Shown: positions 34,368 through 43,540, counted from the stretch's first letter. The stretch is DNA of 64,000 nucleotides from Paenibacillus sp. IHBB 10380 (GCF_000949425.1 NZ_CP010976.1:124001-188000); one strand, 5' to 3'. Translations and numbers: made by a program. Notes: generated from the sequence alone by a model not told the origin.

Positions 34368-35915
34368 TTGAATGCAAAAAAAGTATTAGTTGGCAGTCCA
34401 GTGTATCAAAAACCAGAAATATTGGAAGCGTTTTTAAATTCCTTGAAAAAGCTCAACAGGGATACTATTTCTATCGATTATATGTTTGTTGATGATAATA
34501 TTGATGAAAAATCGAGTCAACTGTTAGCTGAGTTTGAAAGAGAAGAATCAACAGTTCATATCGTTCGTGGTAACGAGCAGGGGGTATATCTGTGCAATGA
34601 TAAATCCCACTACTGGGACGATAGCTTAATGTTAAAGGTAGCCAATTACAAAAATTCTATCATTAATTACGCAATAGAAAATAATTATGATTATCTGTTT
34701 TTTGTAGACTCTGATTTGGTATTGCATCCTAATTTGATAGAGCATCTAAAGAAGGCTAATAAACATATAATCTCTGAAATATTTTGGAGTCAGTGGCATA
34801 ATGATAGACCTTTTGAACCCAATGTTTGGCTGTTTGACGAATATGATTTGGTTCCTAAGAGATTAGGTGAAGAACTGAGCGAACAAGAGATGGATATACG
34901 ACAAATGAAGTTTTTGAACCAACTTAGAATTCCTGGGTTGTATGAAGTAGGTGGATTAGGAGCGTGTACATTAATTAGTAGAGCTGCATTAGTAGATGGC
35001 GTTAGTTTTGAGCCTATTAAAAATTTAACCATACATGGCGAAGATAGATTTTTCTGCATACGGGCGGCTGTGCTTGGTATTGACCTTTTCGTTGATACTC
35101 ATTATCCTGCGTACCATATTTACAGAGAGAGAGACTTAGAAGGTGTGCAAGATTATGTGAAAGGCAATGAAGCAGACATTGCATTTGTACGCCGATCTAA
35201 AGAACAGGGGAATAAAATCACCCTTTCCATGATAGTAAAAAATGAAGAAGGACGTTATCTAAATCAGGTGCTAAATAGTTTGAAGGGGCATATTGATGAA
35301 GCTGTTATTATTGATGACGGAAGTAGTGATAACACAATAAATATGTGTAGAGAAATACTTAGAGATATTCCTTTGCATATTATACAAAATGAGAAATCTA
35401 TGTTTGCAACCGAGGCTGAGCTTAGGAAAAAACAGTGGAGTGAGACTATAAAAACAAATCCCGACTGGATTTTAAACCTTGATGCAGACGAATTATTAGA
35501 GGATGGTTTTTGGGATGATGCACAAAAACTTATTAATGAGCAGGAGTATGATTTTTATTGTTTTAGGCTATATGATATGTGGGATGAAACTCACTATCGC
35601 GAGGACGAATTCTGGAATGCGCAGAGTATTTATAGACCATTTCTAATGAGATACCAGCCTGATTTTAATTATATATGGAATGAAGCACCTCAGCATTGTG
35701 GAAGATTTCCTATGAATACTTTCTCTCTTCCAAAGGCTAAATCTGAATTTCGGGTGAAGCATTTAGGTTGGGCAGCACAAGAGGATAGAGCAGAAAAGTA
35801 TAAAAGATATCAGCTTTTGGACCCCAATGCGATATATGGAGTTAGAGAGCAATATGATTCCATTATGGATACCCATCCCAATTTAATAAAATGGGAAGCG
35901 GTCGAAGTCATATGA
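34368..35915 (+). CDS. Two-domain glycosyltransferase
   Basis: A 515-residue protein with two glycosyltransferase-A-like halves. The first (about 1-280) contains V-G-S-P-V-Y, F-V-D-D-N, F-V-D-S-D-L-V-L (a DxD) and G-G-L-G-A-C-T. The second (about 285-500) reads L-S-M-I-V-K-N-E-E, I-I-D-D-G-S-S-D-N-T and L-N-L-D-A-D-E, a GT2-type pattern. TTG 34368 follows AAGGAG by ten bases and gives the natural N-terminus MNAKKVLVG. It overlaps the next glycosyltransferase gene by four bases. The products are probably a cell-surface glycan or glycoprotein; the acceptor is unknown. Confidence 0.82.
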   Translation: MNAKKVLVGSPVYQKPEILEAFLNSLKKLNRDTISIDYMFVDDNIDEKSSQLLAEFEREESTVHIVRGNEQGVYLCNDKSHYWDDSLMLKVANYKNSIINYAIENNYDYLFFVDSDLVLHPNLIEHLKKANKHIISEIFWSQWHNDRPFEPNVWLFDEYDLVPKRLGEELSEQEMDIRQMKFLNQLRIPGLYEVGGLGACTLISRAALVDGVSFEPIKNLTIHGEDRFFCIRAAVLGIDLFVDTHYPAYHIYRERDLEGVQDYVKGNEADIAFVRRSKEQGNKITLSMIVKNEEGRYLNQVLNSLKGHIDEAVIIDDGSSDNTINMCREILRDIPLHIIQNEKSMFATEAELRKKQWSETIKTNPDWILNLDADELLEDGFWDDAQKLINEQEYDFYCFRLYDMWDETHYREDEFWNAQSIYRPFLMRYQPDFNYIWNEAPQHCGRFPMNTFSLPKAKSEFRVKHLGWAAQEDRAEKYKRYQLLDPNAIYGVREQYDSIMDTHPNLIKWEAVEVI

Positions 35916-37159
35916 AAATCGAAAAAAATAAGGTGAATGTGGGTGTTGGTTTTGTAACAGGACGTAGAAACTTTAAAAATGTGGTGAAAACATATGTCGA
36001 CAACTGGAATGAATCTGGACTTGTCGATAATAAGAAAAATGCACTCCACCTGTTTGTTGCTTACGATTTGAAGTATAAAAGGACAAAAGTGAGTGATTAC
36101 AAAATTACGGACGAAGAAATATTGGATATGGTGGATTCGGCATATTATTTAGGAAATTCCTCAATAACAACCGAGGCACAATATCTAGTTGAAAAGAAAG
36201 TAATTACTTTAAAAGAGGCTAACTTGGTATTTGGTGAAGGTTATGCAATGAAAAGAAATGCGGTTTTGTATTTTGCATTAAAAAATAAAATGGACTATCT
36301 CATTTTCCTGGATGATGACGAATACCCGATAGCAAATATAAAAATTAATGATAGCATCGTTTGGAAAGGTCAAGAGGTCTTATCAACACATATTAACAAT
36401 ATTAAATATGCTGATATGACACATGGGCATCATTGCGGTTATATTTCTCCAATACCACAATTTGATTTCAACAATAAGCTCTCTGAAGATGAGTTTAGAA
36501 TTTTTGTGGAATCTATAAGCAATGATATTATTAACTGGGATTCAATAAAAGAAAAAATGAATGATGGCGGAGTTACATATGCTGAACTTGATATCATTAA
36601 TAGTGAAACTATTGAAGTCGTTGAAGAAGTAAATGGAATGAAATTTATTTCCGGTGCTAATTTGGGCTTTAACCTCAAGAATCTCGATAAATTATTTCCG
36701 TTTTATAATCCACCGGGAGCAAGAGGAGAAGACACTTTCTTAAGCACCTGTATTGGTGAATGTAATATAAGGAAAGTTCCTTGTTATACCTTCCATGATG
36801 GTTTTTCTAAATATGAGAATTTGCTTACTGGAGTGCTTCCCAACAAATTAAAAGGAATGAGGGCTGACTCAAGTGTAATTACTAAAAGGTTCTTAAGAGC
36901 TTCGATCGGCTGGATTAGGTACAAGCCCCTCTTGCTTTATATTACTCAAAGAGATCATTACGAAACCGAAATTATGAAAATGAAAGAAAATTTATCAAAG
37001 GTAATTCCAAAGATTTGTGATTATTTTGGGAATGATGAATTCAAAGATATATTAGACGAACTTGATTTTTATCATGCGCATGTAGAAGAACATTATAAGG
37101 ACTTCGAAAATACCAAGTCAGCGTGGGCAAAAATAATACTTTTTTTAAAAGGTCAATGA
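35912..37159 (+). CDS. Second glycosyltransferase-like protein of the pair
   Basis: A 415-residue soluble protein. Residues 105-135 contain F-G-E-G-Y-A-M-K-R-N followed by M-D-Y-L-I-F-L-D-D-D-E-Y-P, which is the donor-binding DxD region of a GT-A fold, and later G-H-H-C-G-Y, I-S-G-A-N-L-G-F and G-A-R-G-E-D-T, typical of glycosyltransferases that act on nucleotide sugars. The ATG overlaps the stop of the preceding gene (ATGA), so they form one translation unit. Together with the 34368 gene it probably decorates one surface polymer. No sugar-nucleotide synthesis gene is nearby. Confidence 0.72.
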   Translation: MKIEKNKVNVGVGFVTGRRNFKNVVKTYVDNWNESGLVDNKKNALHLFVAYDLKYKRTKVSDYKITDEEILDMVDSAYYLGNSSITTEAQYLVEKKVITLKEANLVFGEGYAMKRNAVLYFALKNKMDYLIFLDDDEYPIANIKINDSIVWKGQEVLSTHINNIKYADMTHGHHCGYISPIPQFDFNNKLSEDEFRIFVESISNDIINWDSIKEKMNDGGVTYAELDIINSETIEVVEEVNGMKFISGANLGFNLKNLDKLFPFYNPPGARGEDTFLSTCIGECNIRKVPCYTFHDGFSKYENLLTGVLPNKLKGMRADSSVITKRFLRASIGWIRYKPLLLYITQRDHYETEIMKMKENLSKVIPKICDYFGNDEFKDILDELDFYHAHVEEHYKDFENTKSAWAKIILFLKGQ

Positions 37160-37260
37160 AATCGTACCTTATTTTGAAAGTTTCTTGATTTAGTAATCGG
37201 ACAAATCCTCCTCAACATATTCAATTTGATGAGGGTTTGTCTTATTTGTCATCAAGGGAA

Positions 37261-37303
37261 TTAAACTGCATATATTCCTGAAATGGAATGATATGCAGTT
37301 TAA
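37261..37303. terminator. Bidirectional terminator between glycosyltransferases and tlp
   Basis: TTAAACTGCATAT (37261-37273) and ATATGCAGTTTAA (37291-37303) plus inner ATTCC/GGAAT give an 18-bp hairpin. It lies just beyond the stop of the reverse-strand tlp gene. A second imperfect stem (GACAAATCCTC with GAGGGTTTGTC) at 37199-37240 probably closes the forward operon. Confidence 0.75.
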
Positions 37304-37312
37304 TGGAGGCCT

Positions 37313-37528
37313 TTACTGTTGTGCTTCGTCTTTTTTTTCTGCTACGAAACTATTAATACTGTCTTTACGTCGATCATTCTTAGCTTCAATCGCTTGCTTC
37401 TCATCAGTTGAAATCTCATCTTCGTGCACATTCAGGTAGTTCTCTGCTTCTTGTAAATTAGCTATAGTGTGGTCGATATGTTCTTGCAGATGTGCCTCAT
37501 TATCAGCACGATTATCCGGTTTGGCCAA
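37313..37528 (-). CDS. tlp: Small acid-soluble spore protein Tlp
   Basis: A 71-residue hydrophilic protein beginning M-A-K-P-D-N-R-A-D-N with N-L-Q-E-A-E-N-Y-L and D-E-K-Q-A-I-E-A-K-N-D-R-R-K-D-S-I. This is the Tlp family of minor small acid-soluble spore proteins. It is made in the forespore and degraded at germination. The ribosome binding site AGGAGGG lies nine bases before its ATG, and a sigma-G promoter is visible upstream. It is the clearest evidence that the organism forms spores. Confidence 0.92.
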   Translation of the reverse strand: MAKPDNRADNEAHLQEHIDHTIANLQEAENYLNVHEDEISTDEKQAIEAKNDRRKDSINSFVAEKKDEAQQ

Positions 37529-37559
37529 AGTTATCCCTCCTATTCAATTATAATTTTTT

Positions 37560-37589
37560 TAGGATGACCTAAATCGCTTGATGTTATGC
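37560..37589 (-). promoter_or_regulatory. Sigma-G promoter of tlp
   Basis: Reading the reverse strand, GCATA (37589-37585), 18 bases, then CATCCTA (37566-37560) match the sigma-G consensus gHATR-N18-CATNHTA exactly. The start of transcription would fall about 25 bases before the tlp ATG. Confidence 0.8.
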
Positions 37590-37752
37590 GAATAAATAGG
37601 GTTTGGGTCGTTTTTTGATAACTTTAGGAATGTATTTAATTAAAAAAATAATAGGAATTTATCCCTTTATAATGTAAAAATCTCCCCTAATGATATGGAT
37701 CCAAGGATATAATGAAAATGGCTAAACACATTACAGGAGAGGTGATATCATA

Positions 37753-38574
37753 ATGAACATTTCAATTGGAGGCTATTCGTTTAACAACACGTATTTAGAA
37801 GGTAAAATGGATGTATTCGGATATTTGGAAGCGGTTAAATATCGATATAGAATGGACGTCGTTGACTTATGGAACGGCTTCTTTATTGACCGTTCGAGAA
37901 AGCCTGTTATGAAGTTAGCTGAAGAGAGCTATATTCGTAAAATTAGAGAAGCGCTTGATGAAAAAGAAATGCGGGTCGTTAATTTTGCCATTGACGGTGC
38001 ACATCTATGGGACCCAGATCCCGATTTACGTAAGCAATTGTACGAGAATGCGCTTGTTCATTTGAAAGCATCCGTTATTCTAGGTGCGGAAACCGTACGT
38101 ATAGATACTGGTGGTAGCTATACTGAATGGGAAACGATGAGCGAGGAGCAATTTGAATATACAGTGAGTCGATATCGTGAATTCTCTACATTCGCAGCAG
38201 ACCATGGATTCCACATCGGTCCAGAAAACCATATGGGAGCTTCGCTTCTACCGCGTGAGATGAAGCGTCTTGCGGAAGCGGTAGATCATCCAGCATTCGG
38301 ATTTCTTGTCCATCTTAGCCGATGGAAGGTGGATCAAGAGGAGGGGGACAGATTGGTTGCACCTTGGGCCTATCATACTCATGTTGACGCTAATACGGTA
38401 GTTGCAGACCACGCGATCGATACCATTCGTCATTTTAACGAGGCTGGATACAAAGGCTATTGGGGAATTGAGCATGATGCACCAAACAATCAATATATTG
38501 AGACGGAGAGATTAATCGGAATGGTGAAAAAATTGCTGTTGGATGCAGCTGCTGAGCGGAGGAATGAAGCCTAA
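37753..38574 (+). CDS. Sugar phosphate isomerase/epimerase-like TIM barrel protein
   Basis: A 273-residue protein of the AP-endonuclease-2/xylose-isomerase-like barrel family. Typical features are F-A-I-D-G-A-H-L-W, E-T-V-R-I-D-T-G, the metal-binding P-E-N-H-M-G and G-I-E-H-D at the end. Members isomerise or epimerise sugars and inositols, or dehydrate keto-inositols (IolE). AGGAGAGGTG precedes the ATG. Its last base is the first base of the next gene (ATG at 38574), so isomerase, dehydrogenase and MFS carrier make one unit. The substrate is not evident. Confidence 0.8.
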   Translation: MNISIGGYSFNNTYLEGKMDVFGYLEAVKYRYRMDVVDLWNGFFIDRSRKPVMKLAEESYIRKIREALDEKEMRVVNFAIDGAHLWDPDPDLRKQLYENALVHLKASVILGAETVRIDTGGSYTEWETMSEEQFEYTVSRYREFSTFAADHGFHIGPENHMGASLLPREMKRLAEAVDHPAFGFLVHLSRWKVDQEEGDRLVAPWAYHTHVDANTVVADHAIDTIRHFNEAGYKGYWGIEHDAPNNQYIETERLIGMVKKLLLDAAAERRNEA

Positions 38575-39701
38575 TGGAAACAATCAAAATTGGTATTATC
38601 GGGATTGGACAAATCGGTAAGATGCATATTCAGCAATACCAGAGTATTACTGGTGTGGAAATAGTCGCAGTTTGTGACTTGAACGAGGCCGAGGCACGAC
38701 TGGTTGCTGAGCAATATAAAATTCCTCATGTGTATACCGATTTTAGAAGCTTATTAGAAAGAGATGATCTAGTCGCGGTAGACGTTTGCTTGCATAATAA
38801 CTTTCATGCTCCAGTAACCATTGCGGCGCTACAAGCTGGTAAGAACGTCTATTGTGAGAAGCCGATTGCAGGTACATACTTTGATGGGCAACAAATGGTT
38901 GCTACAGCAGAAGCTAGTGGGAAGCATCTTCACATTCAGTTAGATACCCTATTCCAAAAAGAAACGAAAGCTGCGAAGGCCCTCATCGATGGTGGGATGC
39001 TAGGTAAGCTTTACCACGCTAGATCGACCGGATTCCGCCGAAGAAACCGTCCTTTCGTAGATGGTTATGGGACGCCATATTTTACTCGGAAGGAAACGGC
39101 TGGAGGAGGAGCTCTGCTCGATATGGGCGTCTATCATATTTCGCAGCTGCTCTATCTATTAGGAAATCCTACTATTGAACGCATTTCGGGTAAGTTATAT
39201 CAGGAATTGGATATGTTGCAGGAAAGAAGAGAACAGAGTAGATTTGACGTGGAGGAACTGGCATCGGGACTCATTCGTCTCGCAGACGGGATGACGCTTG
39301 ATATCATCGAAGCATGGGCCGTTCATCTAGGCGGCTTTGAAGGTAGCAGCATTGCAGGGTCGAAAGGTGGCATTCGGCTACCTAATGGTCTTGAAGGTGC
39401 AGAGTCACAGCCGTTCAGCTTCCACAGCACCATATGCGACATGGATATGGACAGCACGCTCAATCTCGATTTGATGGATACTCGCTGGCATCGAATTAGA
39501 GACAACGAAGACGCATATGACTCCTCGCAGCAGCATTGGATTGCAGCATTGCAAGGGCGAGTCTCACTGCTTCCGACTTCTCAAATCGCGCTTAGCACGA
39601 TGTTGATCAGCGAAGGCATGTATTTGTCCGACGAGCTGGGACGTGAAGTGGCGGCTGAGGAAGTCATTGCCCATTCTCATACCACCGCGGTTTCACTGTA
39701 A
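38574..39701 (+). CDS. Gfo/Idh/MocA-family dehydrogenase
   Basis: A 375-residue NAD(P)-dependent oxidoreductase. The N-terminal Rossmann motif is G-I-I-G-I-G-Q-I-G-K-M-H; the E-K-P motif (C-E-K-P-I-A-G-T) and the C-terminal G-G-G-A-L-L-D-M-G-V-Y-H-I-S catalytic loop are intact. Family members oxidise inositols or sugar derivatives. It sits between the isomerase-like enzyme, sharing one base, and the MFS gene, 19 bases downstream. The pairing of these three gene types is common in inositol/sugar-acid catabolic islands. The exact substrate is not readable. Confidence 0.9.
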   Translation: METIKIGIIGIGQIGKMHIQQYQSITGVEIVAVCDLNEAEARLVAEQYKIPHVYTDFRSLLERDDLVAVDVCLHNNFHAPVTIAALQAGKNVYCEKPIAGTYFDGQQMVATAEASGKHLHIQLDTLFQKETKAAKALIDGGMLGKLYHARSTGFRRRNRPFVDGYGTPYFTRKETAGGGALLDMGVYHISQLLYLLGNPTIERISGKLYQELDMLQERREQSRFDVEELASGLIRLADGMTLDIIEAWAVHLGGFEGSSIAGSKGGIRLPNGLEGAESQPFSFHSTICDMDMDSTLNLDLMDTRWHRIRDNEDAYDSSQQHWIAALQGRVSLLPTSQIALSTMLISEGMYLSDELGREVAAEEVIAHSHTTAVSL

Positions 39702-39720
39702 GCAACGGAGGTTAATCAAA

Positions 39721-40899
39721 ATGGACAGCAGGATGTTTTCATATATTAAAGCGTTTAATTTCTTCCTATATGGAGCTATCGCGATTTACAGTACTTTTTT
39801 TGCGCTTTACCTTCAATCCATCGGCATGTCTACATTAGAAATCGGGGCGTTGATGGCTGGCGGACCCATTGTTTCCATTATTGCTAATCCGCTTTGGGGC
39901 TACTTAAGCGATCGTCTCGGTAATATTAAGCGTATTCTTATTATCATGTTAATCGGTAATTTACTCATGATGCAGCTTGTATTTCTGGTACAGTCCTATA
40001 CCCTTATTTACACGTGCATGCTTGTGTTTTTCTTTTTTCAGATGCCTTTATTCTCACAGTCCAACAGCTTGATCCTGAATAGTATCGAAGGGACCCGTCA
40101 TAAATTCGGTGCTTTTCGACTATGGGGATCAATGGGCTATGCTGTACTTGCAGTAGTAGCGGGCCCAGTCATCGGTCAAATCGGTATTCAACAGCTATGG
40201 ATTGTATATAGCGTAATGATGCTGATTGCGATCGGTCTTGCTTTTACGCTTCCACGCGGTGCTATGGGGACTGCATCAGGATCTGGGGGGGGCAATTATC
40301 GTTCGATGTTTAGGAATCGAACGTTTCTGTTATTTTTGCTAATTACTTTAGTGGTATCTATCCCCAATTCAATGAATTCGACGTTTGTTGGATTGTATAT
40401 AGCTGAGCTGGGAGGCAATACGAGATTGATCGGTTGGTCGGCATTTTTAGCGTCGATTTTTGAAATTCCGGTATTTCTATTACTTGACCGATATTTGAAA
40501 AAAAATGTTCGTACGATGGTGTTGTGCCTTACAGTCGTAAGTCTGCTATACGCACTTCGGTGGCTACTTATGTCTGGTGCAGACAATGCGACACAAATTA
40601 TATTCATTCAAACGATCCATTGTTTGACGTTTGGAGCCTTTTATTATATTGGTACACAGCTAACGGCGCTAATCATACCCATTGAATTTAGAGCCTCAGG
40701 CCAAGCGGTATATGCGCTAACGTGGGGCGGATTATCGGGTATAGCAGCTGGCTTCATCGGCGGATGGATGTTTGAGCATACAGGCCCCCAGTCGATGTAT
40801 GTACTGGGCGGGGGAATGGCAACCGTGGGAGTCATTGGCTTTGCACTGTTGTATTTGTACTTGCGTGTACCCACGGTAAGAACAACGATGGAGAATTGA
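39721..40899 (+). CDS. MFS sugar/nucleoside-type transporter
   Basis: A 392-residue carrier with twelve predicted helices, of the MFS_1_like (LacY/NupG-type) group: F-N-F-F-L-Y-G-A-I-A-I-Y at the start, then G-G-P-I-V-S-I-I-A-N-P-L-W-G-Y-L-S-D-R, which is the cytoplasmic G-x-L-S-D-R loop, and F-R-L-W-G-S-M-G-Y. GGAGG lies upstream of ATG 39721. It closes the isomerase-dehydrogenase-carrier unit, followed by a strong terminator at 40951. Confidence 0.88.
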   Translation: MDSRMFSYIKAFNFFLYGAIAIYSTFFALYLQSIGMSTLEIGALMAGGPIVSIIANPLWGYLSDRLGNIKRILIIMLIGNLLMMQLVFLVQSYTLIYTCMLVFFFFQMPLFSQSNSLILNSIEGTRHKFGAFRLWGSMGYAVLAVVAGPVIGQIGIQQLWIVYSVMMLIAIGLAFTLPRGAMGTASGSGGGNYRSMFRNRTFLLFLLITLVVSIPNSMNSTFVGLYIAELGGNTRLIGWSAFLASIFEIPVFLLLDRYLKKNVRTMVLCLTVVSLLYALRWLLMSGADNATQIIFIQTIHCLTFGAFYYIGTQLTALIIPIEFRASGQAVYALTWGGLSGIAAGFIGGWMFEHTGPQSMYVLGGGMATVGVIGFALLYLYLRVPTVRTTMEN

Positions 40900-40950
40900 A
40901 GTATGAAGCTACCCTTTGTGAACGAGTCTGTGAACGAAAAGAGAAGAAGA

Positions 40951-40985
40951 AAAGAGAGGGAGATTGTTCTCCCTCTCTTTTTGTA
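40951..40985 (+). terminator. Terminator after the MFS gene
   Basis: AAAGAGAGGGAGA (40951-40963) and TCTCCCTCTCTTT (40968-40980) form a perfect 13-bp stem with a four-base loop and T run. Confidence 0.9.
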
Positions 40986-41114
40986 ACCATTGATAACGTT
41001 AAACTTCTAGTTGGTCACCCTTGACATAATCCGTATCCAAGTGATACCTCCTGAATGGATGTAATCTGTAGTGAATTACTTTTCGTAATAAAGAGTTAGT
41101 ATATTTACTAAAAT

Positions 41115-42467
41115 CTACTTCGTATGTCTGATCACGTAATGCTTGAAGCCGGCCATATTGTCGCTAACTGAGCCATCCCCATTTATGAGATTTTCAAGAC
41201 GTAGAAGAGTAAAACCACTATAGTTCCATTGCATAATTTTTTCTTCTACTTTCTGGAAGTTATTTGTAGGCAGAGCATTTTCGCCGTTCAGGTGAACGCC
41301 TTTGCTATGAGCAATAGAAGATACGGTATCCACCAGCGTAGAAGGTTTTGAATAAGCAGGTGCGCTTCCGTCATCATACATTTCCAAAGCAGTAAATGTC
41401 AGATCCAGATTGTTGTCTTTGAATTTCTGAATAAGAGAGTTGTAATCGTAGTAGCCCGCTGCATTTTCTGCACTGTGTGGAGCTGTTGGATTATTGTACT
41501 GCCAGTGAAGACCAGAGATCTTCGCTCCGATAGGGACGCCGAAAGCACAATCGAATTTGTTGTGAGCTATTGAAGCAATCAAGTCAAGATGATTCTCAAG
41601 GACGCCTTGGTACCATCTAAGAAAGTCTTTACCGTAAGCCGTATTGTAACCGCCATTAGAATAGAACGCATCACCATCGCTTGGAGGGTTGATTTGGCTC
41701 ACACTAGACAAGGAAAGACCCCAGGCTTGGTTTACGCCGCTCAATGAACCATACTTAGTAAGCATGGTTGTTCTAAATTTATTCTTTGCTGTGTCTGTAT
41801 ACACTTGAAATTTGCCACGGGAAGGATAACTCCAGCCTGCTGAATTGTAATAGGAAGGGTAGCGGAGTTCTCCAGAAGGACCGGCGCTCAGATAGATTTT
41901 GGGGATAATAGCTTTGTAACCAGTAAAGTTAGAGGCAAAAGAGGCATATAATTCATTGTATTGCTGCCCAATGCCGCGCCAGAATGGCGAAAGTGCTTCA
42001 TTATTCAGATAACCGGTTTCGCTCTTGTATTTCATTTCGTCGGCGGTGCCTTTGCTCCACAACCAAGAAGGGATGGGAATATTACAATCATCCCCTGGAT
42101 TTCCGCCGCAGGTATGCGTTGAAAGAATTGGAATCCATTTCAATCCAGATCTACTGACCGTGTCTGCATAGGTTTGGTAGTAACTCCAATCGAATTGATT
42201 GTCTCCTACAGCTTCTACATCGCCCCACCATACATCGGTCGTAATCCCATAGACACCGTTATCTTTCAATGTCTTCAGTTGTTTCTCAAACGCGTTCCAA
42301 TCCGTGATTTTGGTCAAAGGTGCCATTACAGATACCTTGAAATCGTTAGCTACATCTGCATTGGCTGTGTCTGAACCACTAAATAAGCTCGTGATGTTGG
42401 TGAAGAGTAAGAACAGCCCCAAAGCAAGAATACATACTTTCCTCGACAATGTTTTACTTAAATTCAA
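41115..42467 (-). CDS. Secreted beta-amylase (GH14)
   Basis: A 450-residue enzyme that releases maltose from the non-reducing ends of starch. A signal peptide of about 37 residues ends at T-A-N-A. GH14 motifs are intact: T-T-D-V-W-W-G-D-V-E (77-85), the catalytic acid Glu200 in LSAGPSGELRYPSY, and the catalytic base Glu396 in L-N-G-E-N-A-L-P. No starch-binding domain follows, so it is the short form. TTG 42467 is preferred over the upstream ATGs because AAAGGAGG ends nine bases before it. It is a single gene on the reverse strand. Confidence 0.92.
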   Translation of the reverse strand: MNLSKTLSRKVCILALGLFLLFTNITSLFSGSDTANADVANDFKVSVMAPLTKITDWNAFEKQLKTLKDNGVYGITTDVWWGDVEAVGDNQFDWSYYQTYADTVSRSGLKWIPILSTHTCGGNPGDDCNIPIPSWLWSKGTADEMKYKSETGYLNNEALSPFWRGIGQQYNELYASFASNFTGYKAIIPKIYLSAGPSGELRYPSYYNSAGWSYPSRGKFQVYTDTAKNKFRTTMLTKYGSLSGVNQAWGLSLSSVSQINPPSDGDAFYSNGGYNTAYGKDFLRWYQGVLENHLDLIASIAHNKFDCAFGVPIGAKISGLHWQYNNPTAPHSAENAAGYYDYNSLIQKFKDNNLDLTFTALEMYDDGSAPAYSKPSTLVDTVSSIAHSKGVHLNGENALPTNNFQKVEEKIMQWNYSGFTLLRLENLINGDGSVSDNMAGFKHYVIRHTK

Positions 42468-42789
42468 AGCTATCATCCTCCTTTTTAATGAAATCAATTC
42501 CCATACTACTTTAGAAAGACTGTTTATTTAGCTAAAGGAAGCAAACTTCTGTGGGCCGATGTATGAGGTGAAACTGTAGGTTTAAGCCAATCACTATGAA
42601 TTATAAGTTATTTTACATAATTTAACAATAATTATCATGATGAATTTATTAACAAATATTTCGGCGAGCGTAGCGATCTCTATACACTGGGTATGGTTTT
42701 CTACGAACAAACAAATTTAGGTCATTTGGAACTGTATATCAAAATATTAGCATGAAGTATAGTTGCATAGGTCTTCAGATTTTGTTATT

Positions 42790-42812
42790 ATACAGAACGA
42801 ACGTTCAGTATG
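42790..42812 (+). promoter_or_regulatory. TetR-type palindromic operator upstream of the regulator gene
   Basis: TACAGAACGAACGTTCAGTA at 42791-42810 is a nearly perfect 20-bp palindrome. Its near twin, TACAGAATGAACATTCAGTA, is at 43463-43482 before the efflux gene. The pair strongly suggests binding by the TetR protein encoded between them. Confidence 0.75.
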
Positions 42813-42832
42813 TAATGATCGGAGTGAAGCGA

Positions 42833-43426
42833 GTGAATAAAAAGAAACTACAAAGTGAACAGACCAAAAAGAAAGTAGCTGATGCGTCGAGGGCACTTTT
42901 TGTTCAAAAAGGATACAAGGCGACTTCCATTGAAGATATTGTAACGGCGACAGGAAGTAGTAAAGGGAATATTTATTATCATTTTAAAAGTAAAGAAGGG
43001 TTATTTCTCTATTTGATTGGTGAATGGGAACGGGAATGGGAGCAGAAGTGGCAAGAAAAAGAGTCACTCTATAAAACATCCACAGAAAAACTGTATGGGT
43101 TTGCTGAGCAAATGATTCTTGACGATCTGAATCATCCGTTGACCAAAGCGGCTGATGAATTTTTTCGAAATGAAGAGAAGGAAAATGATATCGAAGAACG
43201 TATTTCTGAAATGGTCGCGGGACATCTTAGATTTAATCAGCAGCTGATTCAACAAGGGATTGAAAATGGTGAATTCAAACATAATAATGTGGAGAACCTC
43301 GCTATTATTCTTGAAAGTTTAATTATTGGCCTCAGTCAGATGTCCCGGAAATCGAACCAAGAGGATGTACTTGTATTGTACAACCAAGCGATAAAAGTAT
43401 TCTTGCATGGGATTACAGATAACTGA
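42833..43426 (+). CDS. TetR-family transcriptional repressor
   Basis: A 197-residue repressor. The N-terminal helix-turn-helix reads R-A-L-F-V-Q-K-G-Y-K-A-T-S-I-E-D-I-V followed by A-T-G-S-S-K-G-N-I-Y-Y-H-F-K-S-K-E, the QacR/TetR pattern. The C-terminal ligand-binding half is divergent, as is normal. GTG 42833 gives the family-length protein. Palindromes before this gene and before the adjoining efflux gene indicate autoregulation and control of the pump. Confidence 0.88.
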   Translation: MNKKKLQSEQTKKKVADASRALFVQKGYKATSIEDIVTATGSSKGNIYYHFKSKEGLFLYLIGEWEREWEQKWQEKESLYKTSTEKLYGFAEQMILDDLNHPLTKAADEFFRNEEKENDIEERISEMVAGHLRFNQQLIQQGIENGEFKHNNVENLAIILESLIIGLSQMSRKSNQEDVLVLYNQAIKVFLHGITDN

Positions 43427-43462
43427 TCTGTACGGTTCGTAGCCATCATTCAAATCTAATAA

Positions 43463-43482
43463 TACAGAATGAACATTCAGTA
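43463..43482 (+). promoter_or_regulatory. TetR-type palindromic operator before the efflux gene
   Basis: TACAGAATGAACATTCAGTA differs from the operator at 42791 by two symmetrical bases and keeps the palindrome. It lies 58 bases before the ATG of the transporter. Confidence 0.75.
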
Positions 43483-43540
43483 TTATTCTGAGATATATAG
43501 AAACTTATTTAGATTCAAACTTAAATTGGAGGACTTCATC

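Noticed and set aside
40985..41000. TGATAACGTTAAAC near the MFS terminator as a cre site
   Set aside because: Three of the fixed consensus positions do not match, including the final CA.
41001..41045. 13-residue reverse-strand ORF M-D-T-D-Y-V-K-G-D-Q-L-E-V with AGGAGG upstream
   Set aside because: The ribosome binding site is good, but it is too short to support without a homologue.
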